Source: an uncultured Bdellovibrionales bacterium | GTDB lineage: Bacteria > Bdellovibrionota > Bdellovibrionia > Bdellovibrionales > JAMPXM01 | Direction: 5' to 3' | Length of the DNA stretch: 13,051 nt | NCBI GenBank assembly: GCA_937927435.1 | Contig: CALBDW010000074.1 | Span: 1-13,051 of the forward strand | Shown: piece after piece, positions 1 to 7,958 of the stretch | Layout of the letters: every line of letters starts with the position of its first letter | How positions within the stretch are numbered: the first letter of the stretch is position 1 | Program-made: the position numbers and the translations under genes | The notes under the pieces: generated by a model | Seen by the model: the letters and a program-made list of their open reading frames with translations, nothing else | The model's database searches: none | What the model was told of the DNA's origin: nothing

Positions 1-861
1 CAAACCGCGGAAATTTGCCCCGCCGACAAAAAGATTTACGCGCTCCGGGACGTCACCGGAACGGTGGAATCGATCCCGCTCATCTGCGCCAGCATCATGT
101 CAAAGAAGCTCGCGGAGGGGATCGGCGCCCTCGTCTTGGACGTCAAATGTGGTTCGGGCGCTTTCATGAAACACCTGAAGGATGCCGAGACTCTGGCCGA
201 CACGCTGATCAGCATCGGCACCGCCCACAACAAGCGCATGGCCGCGCTCATCACCAACATGGATCAACCGCTGGGACGATTTATCGGTAACGCGCTCGAA
301 ATGGAAGAATGCTTCGCCATTTTAAAGGGTGAAAGCTGCCGCGGACGTTCCGATTTCGACGACTGCTTAAACCTGAGCGTGGAACTCGCCGGCTACATGA
401 TCTGGCTCGGCGGCAAAGCGAAAGACGCCGAGGAGGGGATTCAATCCGCGAAAAGAATACTGGAAAGCGGGAAGGCTTGGGAAATGTTCGAGCGCATCTG
501 CACGGCCCAAGGCGGCGATCTCCGACAACTGCCGCAAGCGAAGGCGCAGTTCGACGTCATCGCGCAGTCGGACGGGTTCGTCAGCGGTTTCAATACGGAA
601 AAAGTCGGAATCGCAGCTCTGTCGCTTGGCGCGGGAAGAGCGAAGGCGAGCGATGTCATCGATCATACCGCGGGCATCGAAGTTCACCGCAAAATCGGAG
701 ACGAGGTGCGCCGAGGGGACCGTTTGTTCACTCTTTACACGAGCCACCCAGAGAGCGATCGAGTGTTCGCAATCGCGAAAGAGCAGCTTCTCGCAGCGAC
801 GACTATTTCCTTGCAAAAGCCGCAGGTCCCCGATTTGATTATCAAGAGGAAGGTGAATTGA
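1..861 (+). CDS. deoA: Pyrimidine-nucleoside (thymidine) phosphorylase, 5' end missing
   Basis: Cytosolic enzyme that splits thymidine, deoxyuridine or uridine with phosphate into the base and (deoxy)ribose-1-phosphate. The reading frame is open from base 1, so the start lies outside the window. 286 residues are visible, and aligning to E. coli DeoA by memory suggests about 155 are missing. Visible residues 13-36 carry the family signature, with Arg16, Ser31 and Lys35 at the spacing of E. coli Arg171, Ser186 and Lys190, which bind the pyrimidine. VKCGSGAFMK follows. The C-terminal PYNP domain (about residues 180-280) contains SDGFV and LGAGRA, and resembles Bacillus Pdp more than E. coli DeoA, so broader uridine/thymidine activity is likely. 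The in-frame GTG at 64 is internal to this domain and is not a real start. The gene nearly touches the purine phosphorylase gene that follows, which implies one nucleoside-salvage operon. Confidence 0.93.
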   Translation, partial: QTAEICPADKKIYALRDVTGTVESIPLICASIMSKKLAEGIGALVLDVKCGSGAFMKHLKDAETLADTLISIGTAHNKRMAALITNMDQPLGRFIGNALEMEECFAILKGESCRGRSDFDDCLNLSVELAGYMIWLGGKAKDAEEGIQSAKRILESGKAWEMFERICTAQGGDLRQLPQAKAQFDVIAQSDGFVSGFNTEKVGIAALSLGAGRAKASDVIDHTAGIEVHRKIGDEVRRGDRLFTLYTSHPESDRVFAIAKEQLLAATTISLQKPQVPDLIIKRKVN

Positions 862-863
862 AC

Positions 864-1685
864 GTGCTTGAAATTCAAAAGAAACTCGAAGAATCGACAG
901 CCTACATCCGTTCGCGCACAAACTTCAAACCCCGGATGGGGATTGTGCTCGGTTCCGGTTTGGGCGCGTTCGTCGATCACATTCAAGTCGAAACCACCTT
1001 CTCATACGATGAAATCCCAGGTTTTATTCCGCCGACGGTCGAAGGGCACGGCGGCCGCCTGATTTTGGGCAAAGTCGGCTCGATGCCGATCGCTTGCCTA
1101 CAAGGCCGCATTCACTATTACGAAGGCCATTCGATGGCGGCCATCGTTCATCCGACCCGCACGCTCGCGATGCTGGGGATCGAAATCTTGATGCTCACGA
1201 ATTCCGCCGGGGGACTCGATCCGGATATGAAGCCGGGGGACTTCATGATCATCGACGACCACATCAACTTAATGGGCGATAACCCCCTGAAAGGTCCGAA
1301 CCTCGCGCAACTGGGTCCTCGTTTCCCCGACATGAGTGAAGCGTACGACCGCAAACTGAACGATAAAATGGAGGAGATCTTCACCCGCCATGGAGTCCGC
1401 TTCTGGCGCGGCGTTTATTGCGGCGTCAGCGGACCAACTTATGAAACACCGGCGGAAGTGCGCTACCTGCAGATGATTGGCGGGAAAGCGGTCGGCATGA
1501 GCACGATTCCCGAGGCGATCGCGGGTAACCATCTCGGACTGCGCGTGTGCGCTTTGAGCTGCATCACAAATCCCGCAGCAGGGCTCGCGAAACACAAGCT
1601 TTCCCATGATGAGGTCACGCAGACGGCCAAAATGGTCGAAGACAAGTTCTGCACGTTCCTCAAGGACTTCATCGCCTCTATTTAA
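864..1685 (+). CDS. punA: Purine nucleoside phosphorylase, trimeric type (inosine/guanosine)
   Basis: Phosphorolyses inosine, guanosine and their deoxy forms to base plus (deoxy)ribose-1-phosphate in the cytosol. At 273 residues it fits the trimeric PNP family. Visible motifs are GSGLG (30-34, phosphate Ser31), EGHGG (60-64, His62), GRIHYYEG (81-88, Arg82, His84, Tyr86), NSAGG (113-117), Glu198 in the ETPAEV stretch, GMST (211-214) and Asn236 in CITN. Glu198 and Asn236 match human Glu201 and Asn243, the pair that selects 6-oxopurines, so adenosine should be a poor substrate. I chose the GTG at 864, which lies 10 bases after a purine-rich AGGAAGG and gives the normal family N-terminus. TTG at 858, overlapping the upstream stop as TTGA, is the alternative. 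The frame stays open far upstream into the preceding gene, but that part has no family similarity. Confidence 0.93.
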   Translation: MLEIQKKLEESTAYIRSRTNFKPRMGIVLGSGLGAFVDHIQVETTFSYDEIPGFIPPTVEGHGGRLILGKVGSMPIACLQGRIHYYEGHSMAAIVHPTRTLAMLGIEILMLTNSAGGLDPDMKPGDFMIIDDHINLMGDNPLKGPNLAQLGPRFPDMSEAYDRKLNDKMEEIFTRHGVRFWRGVYCGVSGPTYETPAEVRYLQMIGGKAVGMSTIPEAIAGNHLGLRVCALSCITNPAAGLAKHKLSHDEVTQTAKMVEDKFCTFLKDFIASI

Positions 1686-1703
1686 GTTTAGGCAAAATTT
1701 TCC

Positions 1704-1720
1704 GGGTGCGTTTCGCACCC
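1704..1720. terminator. Hairpin after punA, possible terminator
   Basis: A perfect 7-bp inverted repeat, GGGTGCG (1704-1710) and CGCACCC (1714-1720) with a TTT loop, starts 18 bases after the punA stop. No T run follows on the + strand. On the - strand the hairpin is followed by GGAAAATTTT, an imperfect tail. The position fits the end of the nucleoside operon, but as an intrinsic terminator it is weak. Confidence 0.4.
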
Positions 1721-1817
1721 TCCACCACCTTCCAGTCTAGAAAACCCTTCCGAATTTGGATGCACGTCCTGAAAAACGCGGGTTTGGACTAACCGAAACT
1801 TCGTGCCACGGAGACAA

Positions 1818-1823
1818 TAGAAT
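1818..1823 (+). promoter_or_regulatory. Possible -10 element ahead of the protease gene
   Basis: TAGAAT matches the sigma-70 -10 hexamer at 5 of 6 bases and lies 42 bases before the ATG at 1866. I see no good -35 hexamer 16-18 bases upstream; TTGGAC at 1784-1789 is too far away at 28 bases. The same 9-mer, CAATAGAAT, occurs in the gap ahead of asnS (3370-3378). This is tentative. Confidence 0.22.
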
Positions 1824-1865
1824 GTAGGCCGAGAAGCAGGATGCGTCTCGGGGAAAGGGTCAGAC

Positions 1866-3209
1866 ATGGATGTCAGACGGCCCGCAACCATTTCAGCCGT
1901 TCTTACCGTCTCATTCTTGATCTCCGCCTGCGCCGATCCCGTCGGCCGGGAAACCGTTCACGGAGTCAACAAGCCAAGCACCGTTTGCGAATCGCGCGCG
2001 GTGCCGGATCGCTTTATCGTCAAATGGAAAGACGGTTCCGTTTCCGTCGAATCAGCAGCGGACACGGAGACCCTGGAACGCGAATTCATCGAACCCAACC
2101 GCGACGAAATCGAGTTCGTCGAACACGATTTCAGAGTTTCAATACACTCGCCTGTGGAAGACTTCGTGGAATCCAATGCTCTCCCACCGGCAGACACAGA
2201 TTGGGGCCAAATCGACACGGGCGCGTACGAAGCTTGGAAAATCGCCACAGGTGATGGCGTTACCGTCGCGGTCATCGATTCCGGGGTCGACACCTATCAT
2301 CCACAGCTCGTGAACCGCATTGCCATCAACACGGGCGAGATCCCCGATGACGGCATCGACAACGACAACAACGGATTCGTCGATGACGTCCGGGGCTTCG
2401 ACTTCCATAAATACTCGATCGGAAAAGGCGGATCCGGCGATATCAACGACGACATTCAAGGTCACGGTACGCACGTTGCGGGCATTATCCTTGCGGAGCA
2501 CACGCCCGGCGGGCTTATGAAGGGTATTGCTCCCAGAGCCAAATTGATTCCGTTGAACTTCATGGGGCCCGACGGCTCCGGTTATATCGGTGACGCGATC
2601 TTCGCGATCGACTATGCCGTCCGCCGAGGAGCAAGAATCATCAATGCGAGCTGGGGCGGGCCTTCCTGCTCAACGGCTCTCCTGCAAAAAATCGCGGCTT
2701 TGGAGGGCGCCGGCGTTCTCTTCGTCACAGCGGCCGGCAACGGAGATCCGTATACCGGTATCGGTTACAATCTCGATTATCGCGGTGACTATCCAGCCGC
2801 ATTCGGATTACCGGGCCAAATCACGGTGGGCGCTACCAATGTCTACGGGCGCATGACCGGTTTTTCCAACTACAGCTATAACCTCGTCCACCTCATGGCG
2901 CCGGGTTGGCAAATCTTGAGCACCTTCCCGACGACGGGAAGAGCGAAATGCAGCGGTTACTCTCCTAGAACCGGATACTGTTACTTGAGCGGAACCAGCA
3001 TGGCGGCGCCCTTTGTGGCCGGAGCCGCGGCTCTCCTCTGGAGCTATCGCCCCCAAGCCACCGTTGCACAGATTAAGGCCGCCATCATGCAGTCGGTAAC
3101 ACCGGGTGAATATCAAACCGTCAGCCGCGGACGTCTGAATATTCGGCGTGCCCTCGATGTCCTTGCCGGTCTGACCGGCGCGCCGAGTGCCGCAATGCAT
3201 CTTAAATAA
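1866..3209 (+). CDS. Subtilisin-family (S8) serine protease, lipoprotein precursor
   Basis: Secreted endopeptidase of 447 residues. The N-terminus has arginines at 4-5, a hydrophobic core (9-20) and the lipobox LISAC with Cys22, so lipidation by Lgt/LspA is predicted. Residues about 44-108 look like an inhibitor-type propeptide (RFIVKWK near 49-55, EFVEHDF near 83-89). The catalytic domain follows. Asp138 lies in AVIDSGVD, His200 in GHGTHVAG, oxyanion Asn292 in AAGNGD, and the nucleophile Ser378 in SGTSMAAPFVAG. An acidic DDGIDNDNNG loop at 161-170 resembles metal-binding loops seen in S8 proteases. Cys362 and Cys372 could form a disulfide. All catalytic residues are present, so the enzyme should be active. 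ATG 1866 has a purine-rich GGGAAAGGG 6 bases upstream. It is probably monocistronic, since flanking gaps are 180 and 304 bases. Substrate is unknown. Confidence 0.93.
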   Translation: MDVRRPATISAVLTVSFLISACADPVGRETVHGVNKPSTVCESRAVPDRFIVKWKDGSVSVESAADTETLEREFIEPNRDEIEFVEHDFRVSIHSPVEDFVESNALPPADTDWGQIDTGAYEAWKIATGDGVTVAVIDSGVDTYHPQLVNRIAINTGEIPDDGIDNDNNGFVDDVRGFDFHKYSIGKGGSGDINDDIQGHGTHVAGIILAEHTPGGLMKGIAPRAKLIPLNFMGPDGSGYIGDAIFAIDYAVRRGARIINASWGGPSCSTALLQKIAALEGAGVLFVTAAGNGDPYTGIGYNLDYRGDYPAAFGLPGQITVGATNVYGRMTGFSNYSYNLVHLMAPGWQILSTFPTTGRAKCSGYSPRTGYCYLSGTSMAAPFVAGAAALLWSYRPQATVAQIKAAIMQSVTPGEYQTVSRGRLNIRRALDVLAGLTGAPSAAMHLK

Positions 3210-3513
3210 ATGGAGTTGTCTATTCGGCGGTCTCTGTTGAAGACCGTCACGCACTCGATCCAACCCATTTGATTTGACACGATTGCGGGAGTCCGCAAGG
3301 CTCTCCAAATCTTTTCACGATCCCGATTTTTTCCCTGCCATTTAGGTTCTTTACGCGGATCTTGCACCGCAATAGAATCGCCGCTTCTTCGGCTTGCCTA
3401 ATGCCTTGCAGCAAAGGTAGCTTTTCTGAATTTCCCTGTGTTGTAGAAAGATTAGAGTCCGTTCTTGGGTCGAGACTCAGCCAAATGATGGTAGAACCAT
3501 TGAGACATTTCCG
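3210..3513. other. 304-base intergenic region between the protease gene and asnS
   Basis: No open reading frame with family similarity and no tRNA-like fold was recognised. Two small inverted repeats are present. One is CGGTCT/AGACCG at 3228-3233 and 3241-3246, with a 7-base loop, 18 bases after the protease stop. The other is TTGCGG/CCGCAA at 3283-3288 and 3293-3298, with a 4-base loop. Neither is followed directly by a T run, although TTTTTT occurs at 3327-3332. A TTGACA at 3274-3279 has no -10 partner. A better sigma-70-like pair lies at 3350-3378 and would leave a leader of about 130 bases before asnS. Confidence 0.5.
3350..3378 (+). promoter_or_regulatory. Candidate sigma-70-type promoter for asnS
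   Basis: TTTACG (3350-3355, 4 of 6 to TTGACA) and TAGAAT (3373-3378, 5 of 6 to TATAAT) are separated by exactly 17 bases. Transcription would begin near 3385, about 129 bases before the asnS ATG. If correct it would drive asnS and, because only 41 bases separate asnS from the next gene, possibly the carboxylase-mutase cluster too. Confidence 0.33.
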
Positions 3514-4806
3514 ATGAGAACATTTATCAGCGATCTTAAAAATCACGTCGGCCAAAAAGTTGAACTCAGAGGTTGGGTCTACAACGTCCGCTCCAGCGGC
3601 AAGATCAAGTTCCTCTTGCTCCGTGACGGCACTGGCATTTGCCAGTGCGTTTTCGTGAAAAACGAATCCGAACCGGAGAGCTTTGACGTTAAATTTGAGC
3701 AGCTCACCCAGGAAAGCTCCGTCAAAGTTTTCGGTACGGTTCGTGACGAGAAGCGCAGTCCGGGCGGATACGAACTGGGAGCCGAACGCATCGAAATCAT
3801 TCAAATTGCGCAAGACTACCCGATCACGCCTAAGGAGCACGGAACGGATTTTTTGATGGCGCATCGCCACCTCTGGCTACGTTCCAAACGCCAGCATGCG
3901 ATCCTCCGTGTGCGAGCCGAGCTGATCCGGGCGATCCGCGACTTCTTCGACGGACGCGGGTTCACATTGACGGACGCGCCGATCTTCACGCCGAGCTCCT
4001 GCGAAGGAACATCCACGCTGTTCGAAACGCAGTACTTTGACGAAAAGGCGTATCTCTCGCAAAGCGGACAGCTTTATATGGAAGCGACCGCGGCTGCCCT
4101 TGGGAAGGTTTACTGCTTCGGGCCCACGTTCCGCGCGGAAAAATCGAAAACGCGCCGCCATCTGATCGAGTTCTGGATGGTCGAACCCGAAGTCGCGTTC
4201 GCAGACCTGTACGACAACATGGAACTGGCCGAGCAGTTCGTTGAGTACATCGTTCAACGGACGATCACCAACAAAGCTGAAGAACTGAAAACGCTCGAGC
4301 GCAATATCGAACCGTTGAAAAACATTAGAGCTCCGTTCCCGCGCCTCCACTACGATGAAGCTGCGCAGCTCATCAAGAAAGAGAACCCGAACTTCGTCAT
4401 CGGCGATGATTTCGGCGGCACGGACGAGACGATCATCAGTTCGAAATTCGACCGTCCGGTCTTCGTGCACCATTATCCCGCCGCGGTGAAAGCCTTCTAC
4501 ATGAAGGAAGATCCGAACGAACCGGGTAAGTCGCTGAGCTGCGACCTTCTCGCGACGGAAGGCTACGGGGAAATCATCGGCGGCGGCCAACGCGAAGACG
4601 ACCTCGAAACTTTGAGAAAAAAGATCAACGAACACAATCTGAAGGAAGAGGATTTCGTTTGGTATTTGGATCTTCGCCGGTACGGTACTTTCCCACACTC
4701 GGGCTTCGGCTTGGGTATCGAAAGAACCGTGGCGTGGATCTGCGGCCTGCCGCATGTTCGTGAGACGATCCCGTTCCCACGACTGTATGGCCGCTCATAT
4801 CCTTAA
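3514..4806 (+). CDS. asnS: Asparagine--tRNA ligase
   Basis: Class IIb aminoacyl-tRNA synthetase that charges tRNA-Asn with asparagine using ATP in the cytosol. The 430-residue length equals the Bacillus-type AsnRS. An N-terminal OB-fold anticodon-binding domain (about 14-100) contains LRGWVYNVRSSGKIKFL. The catalytic core has motif 1 around 149-165 (GFTLTDAPIFTPSSCEG), motif 2 at 206-224 (FRAEKSKTRRHLIEFWMVE) and motif 3 at 397-411 (GFGLGIERTVAWICG). The C-terminus RETIPFPR and the motif 2 sequence RRHLIEFWMVEPE are those of AsnRS rather than AspRS. ATG 3514 has only a weak GAGA 8 bases upstream, and no in-frame alternative start lies nearby. Presence of AsnRS suggests direct Asn-tRNA charging, although a GatCAB route elsewhere cannot be excluded. 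Its place before the carboxylase genes is probably not functional. Confidence 0.95.
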   Translation: MRTFISDLKNHVGQKVELRGWVYNVRSSGKIKFLLLRDGTGICQCVFVKNESEPESFDVKFEQLTQESSVKVFGTVRDEKRSPGGYELGAERIEIIQIAQDYPITPKEHGTDFLMAHRHLWLRSKRQHAILRVRAELIRAIRDFFDGRGFTLTDAPIFTPSSCEGTSTLFETQYFDEKAYLSQSGQLYMEATAAALGKVYCFGPTFRAEKSKTRRHLIEFWMVEPEVAFADLYDNMELAEQFVEYIVQRTITNKAEELKTLERNIEPLKNIRAPFPRLHYDEAAQLIKKENPNFVIGDDFGGTDETIISSKFDRPVFVHHYPAAVKAFYMKEDPNEPGKSLSCDLLATEGYGEIIGGGQREDDLETLRKKINEHNLKEEDFVWYLDLRRYGTFPHSGFGLGIERTVAWICGLPHVRETIPFPRLYGRSYP

Positions 4807-4847
4807 CGAAATAGAAATGGCTCCTTCGCCAAAACACGGAGTAGCGA

Positions 4848-6431
4848 ATGGCAACGACCACATCGACAGAAACGACGCAATCCCGAACCCAGATGCGGGT
4901 CGCGGAACTTGAAGCAAAGAACCTCGCCGCCCTTCAAGGGGGAGGACCTGAGCGTATCGCGAAGCACAAAGAAGGTGGCCGCCTGACGGCTCGCGAGCGT
5001 CTGGAAGTCCTTCTGGATCCTGGAAGCTTCGTCGAAATGGACCGCTTCGTAACCCACCGCTCGCAAAATTTCGGGATGGGCGACAAAAAGATCCTCGGCG
5101 ACGGAGTCATCACGGGTTACGGACGCATCAACGGAAAACTCGTCTACTGCTACAGCCAAGACTTCACGGTCTTCGGTGGGTCGATGTCTCGCACCCAAGC
5201 GAACAAGATCATCAAAATCATGGACATGGCCATGAAAAACGGCGCCCCGATCATCGGTCTGAACGATTCCGGCGGCGCGCGTATTCAAGAGGGCGTTGAG
5301 GCGTTGGGCGGATACGCCGACATCTTCTTGCGCAACACCCTCGCCAGCGGTGTGGTCCCGCAAATCAGCGCGATCATGGGCCCATGCGCGGGCGGCGCCG
5401 TGTACTCACCCTCAATCACCGACTTCATTTTCATGGTCAAAGACACGAGCTATATGTTCGTGACGGGACCTGACGTCATCCGCGCGGTCACCCACGAAGA
5501 GGTGACGAAGGAAGAGCTGGGTGGCGCGCTGACTCACGCGCAAAAATCCGGCGTCACACACTTCGCGTGCGAAGACGACAAGCACTGCCTGCTGCTCATT
5601 CGCGAACTCTTGAGTTTTTTGCCGAGCAATAATGTCGACGATCCGCCAGTACTTCCGACAAATGATCGTCCGGACCGGATCATCGAAGAACTGAACACCT
5701 TCATTCCCGACAACCCGAAGAAACCTTACAACATGCTCGACCTCATCAAAATGGTCGTGGACGAAGGTTACTTCCTCGAAGTTCACCAGCATTACGCGCA
5801 AAACGTTATCGTGGGCTTCGCCCGTTTCAACGGCCGCAGCGTCGGCATCGTCGCCAACCAGCCACAAGTTCTCGCCGGCTGCTTGAATATCGACGCGAGC
5901 AAGAAAGCCGCGCGTTTCGTGCGCTTTTGTGACGCGTTCAATATCCCGATCGTCACGTTTGTCGACGTGCCCGGCTTCTTGCCCGGTACGGACCAGGAGT
6001 GGAACGGCATCATCACGCACGGAGCGAAGCTCCTTTATGCGTATGCCGAAGCGACGGTGCCGAAAATCACGGTCATCACCCGCAAGGACTACGGCGGCGC
6101 TTACTGCGTGATGTCCTCGAAACATCTACGCGGCGACGTCAACCTCGCATATCCGACCGCTGAGATCGCGGTGATGGGTGCGGACGGCGCCGTTAACATC
6201 ATTTTCCGCGAAGCTTTGAAGAAGGCCGCAAACCCCGAAGAGGAGCGTCAGCGCTTGATCGCCGATTACGAAGCCAAGTTCGCGAACCCGTATGTGGCGG
6301 CCGAACTCGGTTACGTCGACGAAGTTATCGAACCCGCTTTGACGCGTAAGCGGATTATTGACGCGCTTGAGATGCTCAAGAACAAACGCGACACGAATCC
6401 GCGTAAGAAACACGGGAACATTCCGCTGTGA
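4848..6431 (+). CDS. pccB: Acyl-CoA carboxylase carboxyltransferase subunit (propionyl-CoA carboxylase beta)
   Basis: Transfers the carboxyl group from carboxybiotin to an acyl-CoA, most likely propionyl-CoA, giving (S)-methylmalonyl-CoA. At 527 residues it has the two crotonase-like halves of the PccB family. The N half carries DSGGARIQEGV (140-150) and GPCAGGAVYSP (178-188). The C half carries DVPGFLPGTDQEW (373-385), THGAKLLYAYAEATVPK (390-406) and GGAYCVMSSKH (416-426). The paired GG-containing loops are the usual oxyanion holes. Residue 420 is Cys (codon 6105-6107), where Streptomyces PccB has the Asp422 that controls acyl-chain choice and acetyl/propionyl enzymes have Ile. The methylcrotonyl-CoA signature is absent. 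ATG 4848 has GGAG 6 bases upstream. First gene of a tight cluster with biotin carboxylase, carrier and mutase, which supports propionyl-CoA as substrate. Confidence 0.92.
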   Translation: MATTTSTETTQSRTQMRVAELEAKNLAALQGGGPERIAKHKEGGRLTARERLEVLLDPGSFVEMDRFVTHRSQNFGMGDKKILGDGVITGYGRINGKLVYCYSQDFTVFGGSMSRTQANKIIKIMDMAMKNGAPIIGLNDSGGARIQEGVEALGGYADIFLRNTLASGVVPQISAIMGPCAGGAVYSPSITDFIFMVKDTSYMFVTGPDVIRAVTHEEVTKEELGGALTHAQKSGVTHFACEDDKHCLLLIRELLSFLPSNNVDDPPVLPTNDRPDRIIEELNTFIPDNPKKPYNMLDLIKMVVDEGYFLEVHQHYAQNVIVGFARFNGRSVGIVANQPQVLAGCLNIDASKKAARFVRFCDAFNIPIVTFVDVPGFLPGTDQEWNGIITHGAKLLYAYAEATVPKITVITRKDYGGAYCVMSSKHLRGDVNLAYPTAEIAVMGADGAVNIIFREALKKAANPEEERQRLIADYEAKFANPYVAAELGYVDEVIEPALTRKRIIDALEMLKNKRDTNPRKKHGNIPL

Positions 6432-6455
6432 GCGGCTCTCAATTGGGAGAACGTT

Positions 6456-7955
6456 ATGAAAACGTTTAAAAAAGTCCTGATCGCCAACCGAGGGGAAATC
6501 GCTCTCCGGGTGATCCGCGCTTGCCGTGATCTCGGTATCGATTCGGTCGCCGTTTACTCGGACGCAGACCGCAACAGCCTTCACGTGGTATTGGCGGATG
6601 AAGCCTACAACATCGGTCCAGCGCCAAGTAAAGATTCGTACTTGAACATTGAGAGAATCATCGATGTCGCGAAAAAATCGGGCGTCGACGCCGTCCACCC
6701 CGGTTACGGCTTCTTGAGCGAAAACGCGGATTTCGCGGAAGAACTCGAGCGTAACGGCATCGTCTTTATCGGTCCGACGCCCGAGAACATTCGCGCGATG
6801 GGCGACAAGCTTTCGGCCATCAAACTTATGCGCGAGGCGGATGTGCCGACCGTTCCCGGGTCCGACGGTCCGGTGAACACGCTCGAAGAAGCGTACGCGG
6901 TCGCCGAACGAATCGGTTTCCCGATCATCATCAAGGCGACGGCTGGCGGCGGCGGAAAGGGGATGCGCGTCGTTTATAAAAAAGAGGAGCTCGAAAGCGC
7001 TTACCGTGCCGCTCGTTCCGAAGGCTTGAATTACTTTAAAAACGACACGGTCTACATCGAACGCTACATCCAAAACCCGAAACACATCGAAATGCAGGTG
7101 TTCGGAGACAAGTACGGCAATGTTGTCCACCTGTATGAGCGCGAATGCTCGATCCAGCGCCGTCACCAGAAAGTCCTGGAAGAAACGCCCTCTCCTTCAG
7201 TTCCGCCGGAAGTCCGTCAGAAGCTCGGCGAAGTGGCGGTGCGGGCCGCGAAGGCGATCAACTACGTCGGCGCCGGCACGTTCGAATTCATTTTCGACAA
7301 CGTCACCAAAGAATTCTTTTTCATGGAGATGAATACGCGCCTTCAAGTCGAACATCCGATCACGGAAATGGTGACGGGAGTGGACTTGGTGCAGGAGCAG
7401 CTCTTCGTCGCCATGGGACGCCCGCTTTCGTTTAAGCAAGAAGACATCGTTCAGCGCGGCCATGCCATCGAAGCGCGGATTTGCGCCGAAGACCCGGTGA
7501 CCTTCGTACCGTCACCGGGAGTCATTCGTCGGTGCCGGCATCCGCAAGGCCCATTCATCCGTGTCGACTCCTACGCGTATCCGGGATACGAAGTCCCGAT
7601 TCACTATGACCCGATGATCGCAAAGCTCATTGCTTACGGTCCCGACCGGGATACCGCGATCCGACGGCTGGATCGCGCGCTGACGGAGTTCACATTGACA
7701 GGCATCAAAACGAACATCGTCATGCACAAATCGATCTTGCAGTCGCCCAAGTTCATCGATGGTTCTTATACGACCCAATTCTGCGATAAGGACCTCGAAA
7801 TCAAAATGCCGAAACTCTTCCGAGCCGTTGACGATCACGTCTTCCTCATTGCCGCCACCATCGCGGCATACAACGAGAAGAAGGCGAAAGCTGTTTCCGA
7901 GTATAATGTCGCCAGCCGCTGGAAGACGGTCGGTCGGAACGAAAGTTTGAGGTAA
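6456..7955 (+). CDS. accC: Biotin carboxylase subunit of acyl-CoA (propionyl-CoA) carboxylase
   Basis: ATP-dependent carboxylation of biotin on the carrier protein with bicarbonate. Of 499 residues, 1-450 form the ATP-grasp biotin carboxylase: N-terminal KVLIANRGEIALRVIR (6-21), HPGYGFLSE (81-89), the glycine-rich loop GGGGKGM (164-170) and EMNTRLQVEHP (291-301). Residues matching E. coli AccC are Lys118, Lys160, His210, Lys239, Glu277, Glu291, Asn293, Arg295 and Arg341, so the site is complete. About 50 extra residues follow (450-499, ending near SRWKTVGRNESLR). They resemble the linker that in one-chain PccA leads into the next domain. No biotin-attachment motif is present; the carrier is the next gene, 3 bases downstream. 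GGGAGA lies 5 bases before ATG 6456, 24 bases after pccB. accC is the usual label; pccA (BC part) is equally apt given the neighbours. Confidence 0.93.
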   Translation: MKTFKKVLIANRGEIALRVIRACRDLGIDSVAVYSDADRNSLHVVLADEAYNIGPAPSKDSYLNIERIIDVAKKSGVDAVHPGYGFLSENADFAEELERNGIVFIGPTPENIRAMGDKLSAIKLMREADVPTVPGSDGPVNTLEEAYAVAERIGFPIIIKATAGGGGKGMRVVYKKEELESAYRAARSEGLNYFKNDTVYIERYIQNPKHIEMQVFGDKYGNVVHLYERECSIQRRHQKVLEETPSPSVPPEVRQKLGEVAVRAAKAINYVGAGTFEFIFDNVTKEFFFMEMNTRLQVEHPITEMVTGVDLVQEQLFVAMGRPLSFKQEDIVQRGHAIEARICAEDPVTFVPSPGVIRRCRHPQGPFIRVDSYAYPGYEVPIHYDPMIAKLIAYGPDRDTAIRRLDRALTEFTLTGIKTNIVMHKSILQSPKFIDGSYTTQFCDKDLEIKMPKLFRAVDDHVFLIAATIAAYNEKKAKAVSEYNVASRWKTVGRNESLR

Positions 7956-7958
7956 GCC

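Noticed and set aside
477..863. Upstream extension of the purine phosphorylase frame inside deoA
   Set aside because: The peptide is low-complexity and Arg-rich without family similarity, and overlaps the real deoA frame. The family N-terminus fits GTG 864.
1742..1785. AAACCC/GGGTTT inverted repeat in the gap before the protease gene
   Set aside because: The arms are 6 bases long and 32 bases apart, which is expected by chance and has no supporting context.
3274..3302. TTGACA at 3274-3279 as a -35 element
   Set aside because: The hexamer is perfect, but the position 17 bases later reads AAGGCT, which is not a -10 element.
3283..3315. TTGCGG/CCGCAA hairpin as protease terminator or asnS attenuator
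   Set aside because: The stem is 6 bp and the nearest T stretch is 13 bases after it. No leader peptide or alternative pairing is evident, so I only list it in the intergenic entry.
3877..4755. Open frame of 292 codons on the - strand inside asnS
   Set aside because: It is antisense to a well-conserved synthetase, with no motif or ribosome-binding site. It is explained by codon bias of the real gene.
6126..7166. Long open frame of 346 codons on the - strand across the pccB-accC junction
   Set aside because: It lies opposite two clearly conserved genes, has no recognisable family motif, and is rich in Asp/Val/Arg as expected from the reverse of these codons. It is a shadow frame.
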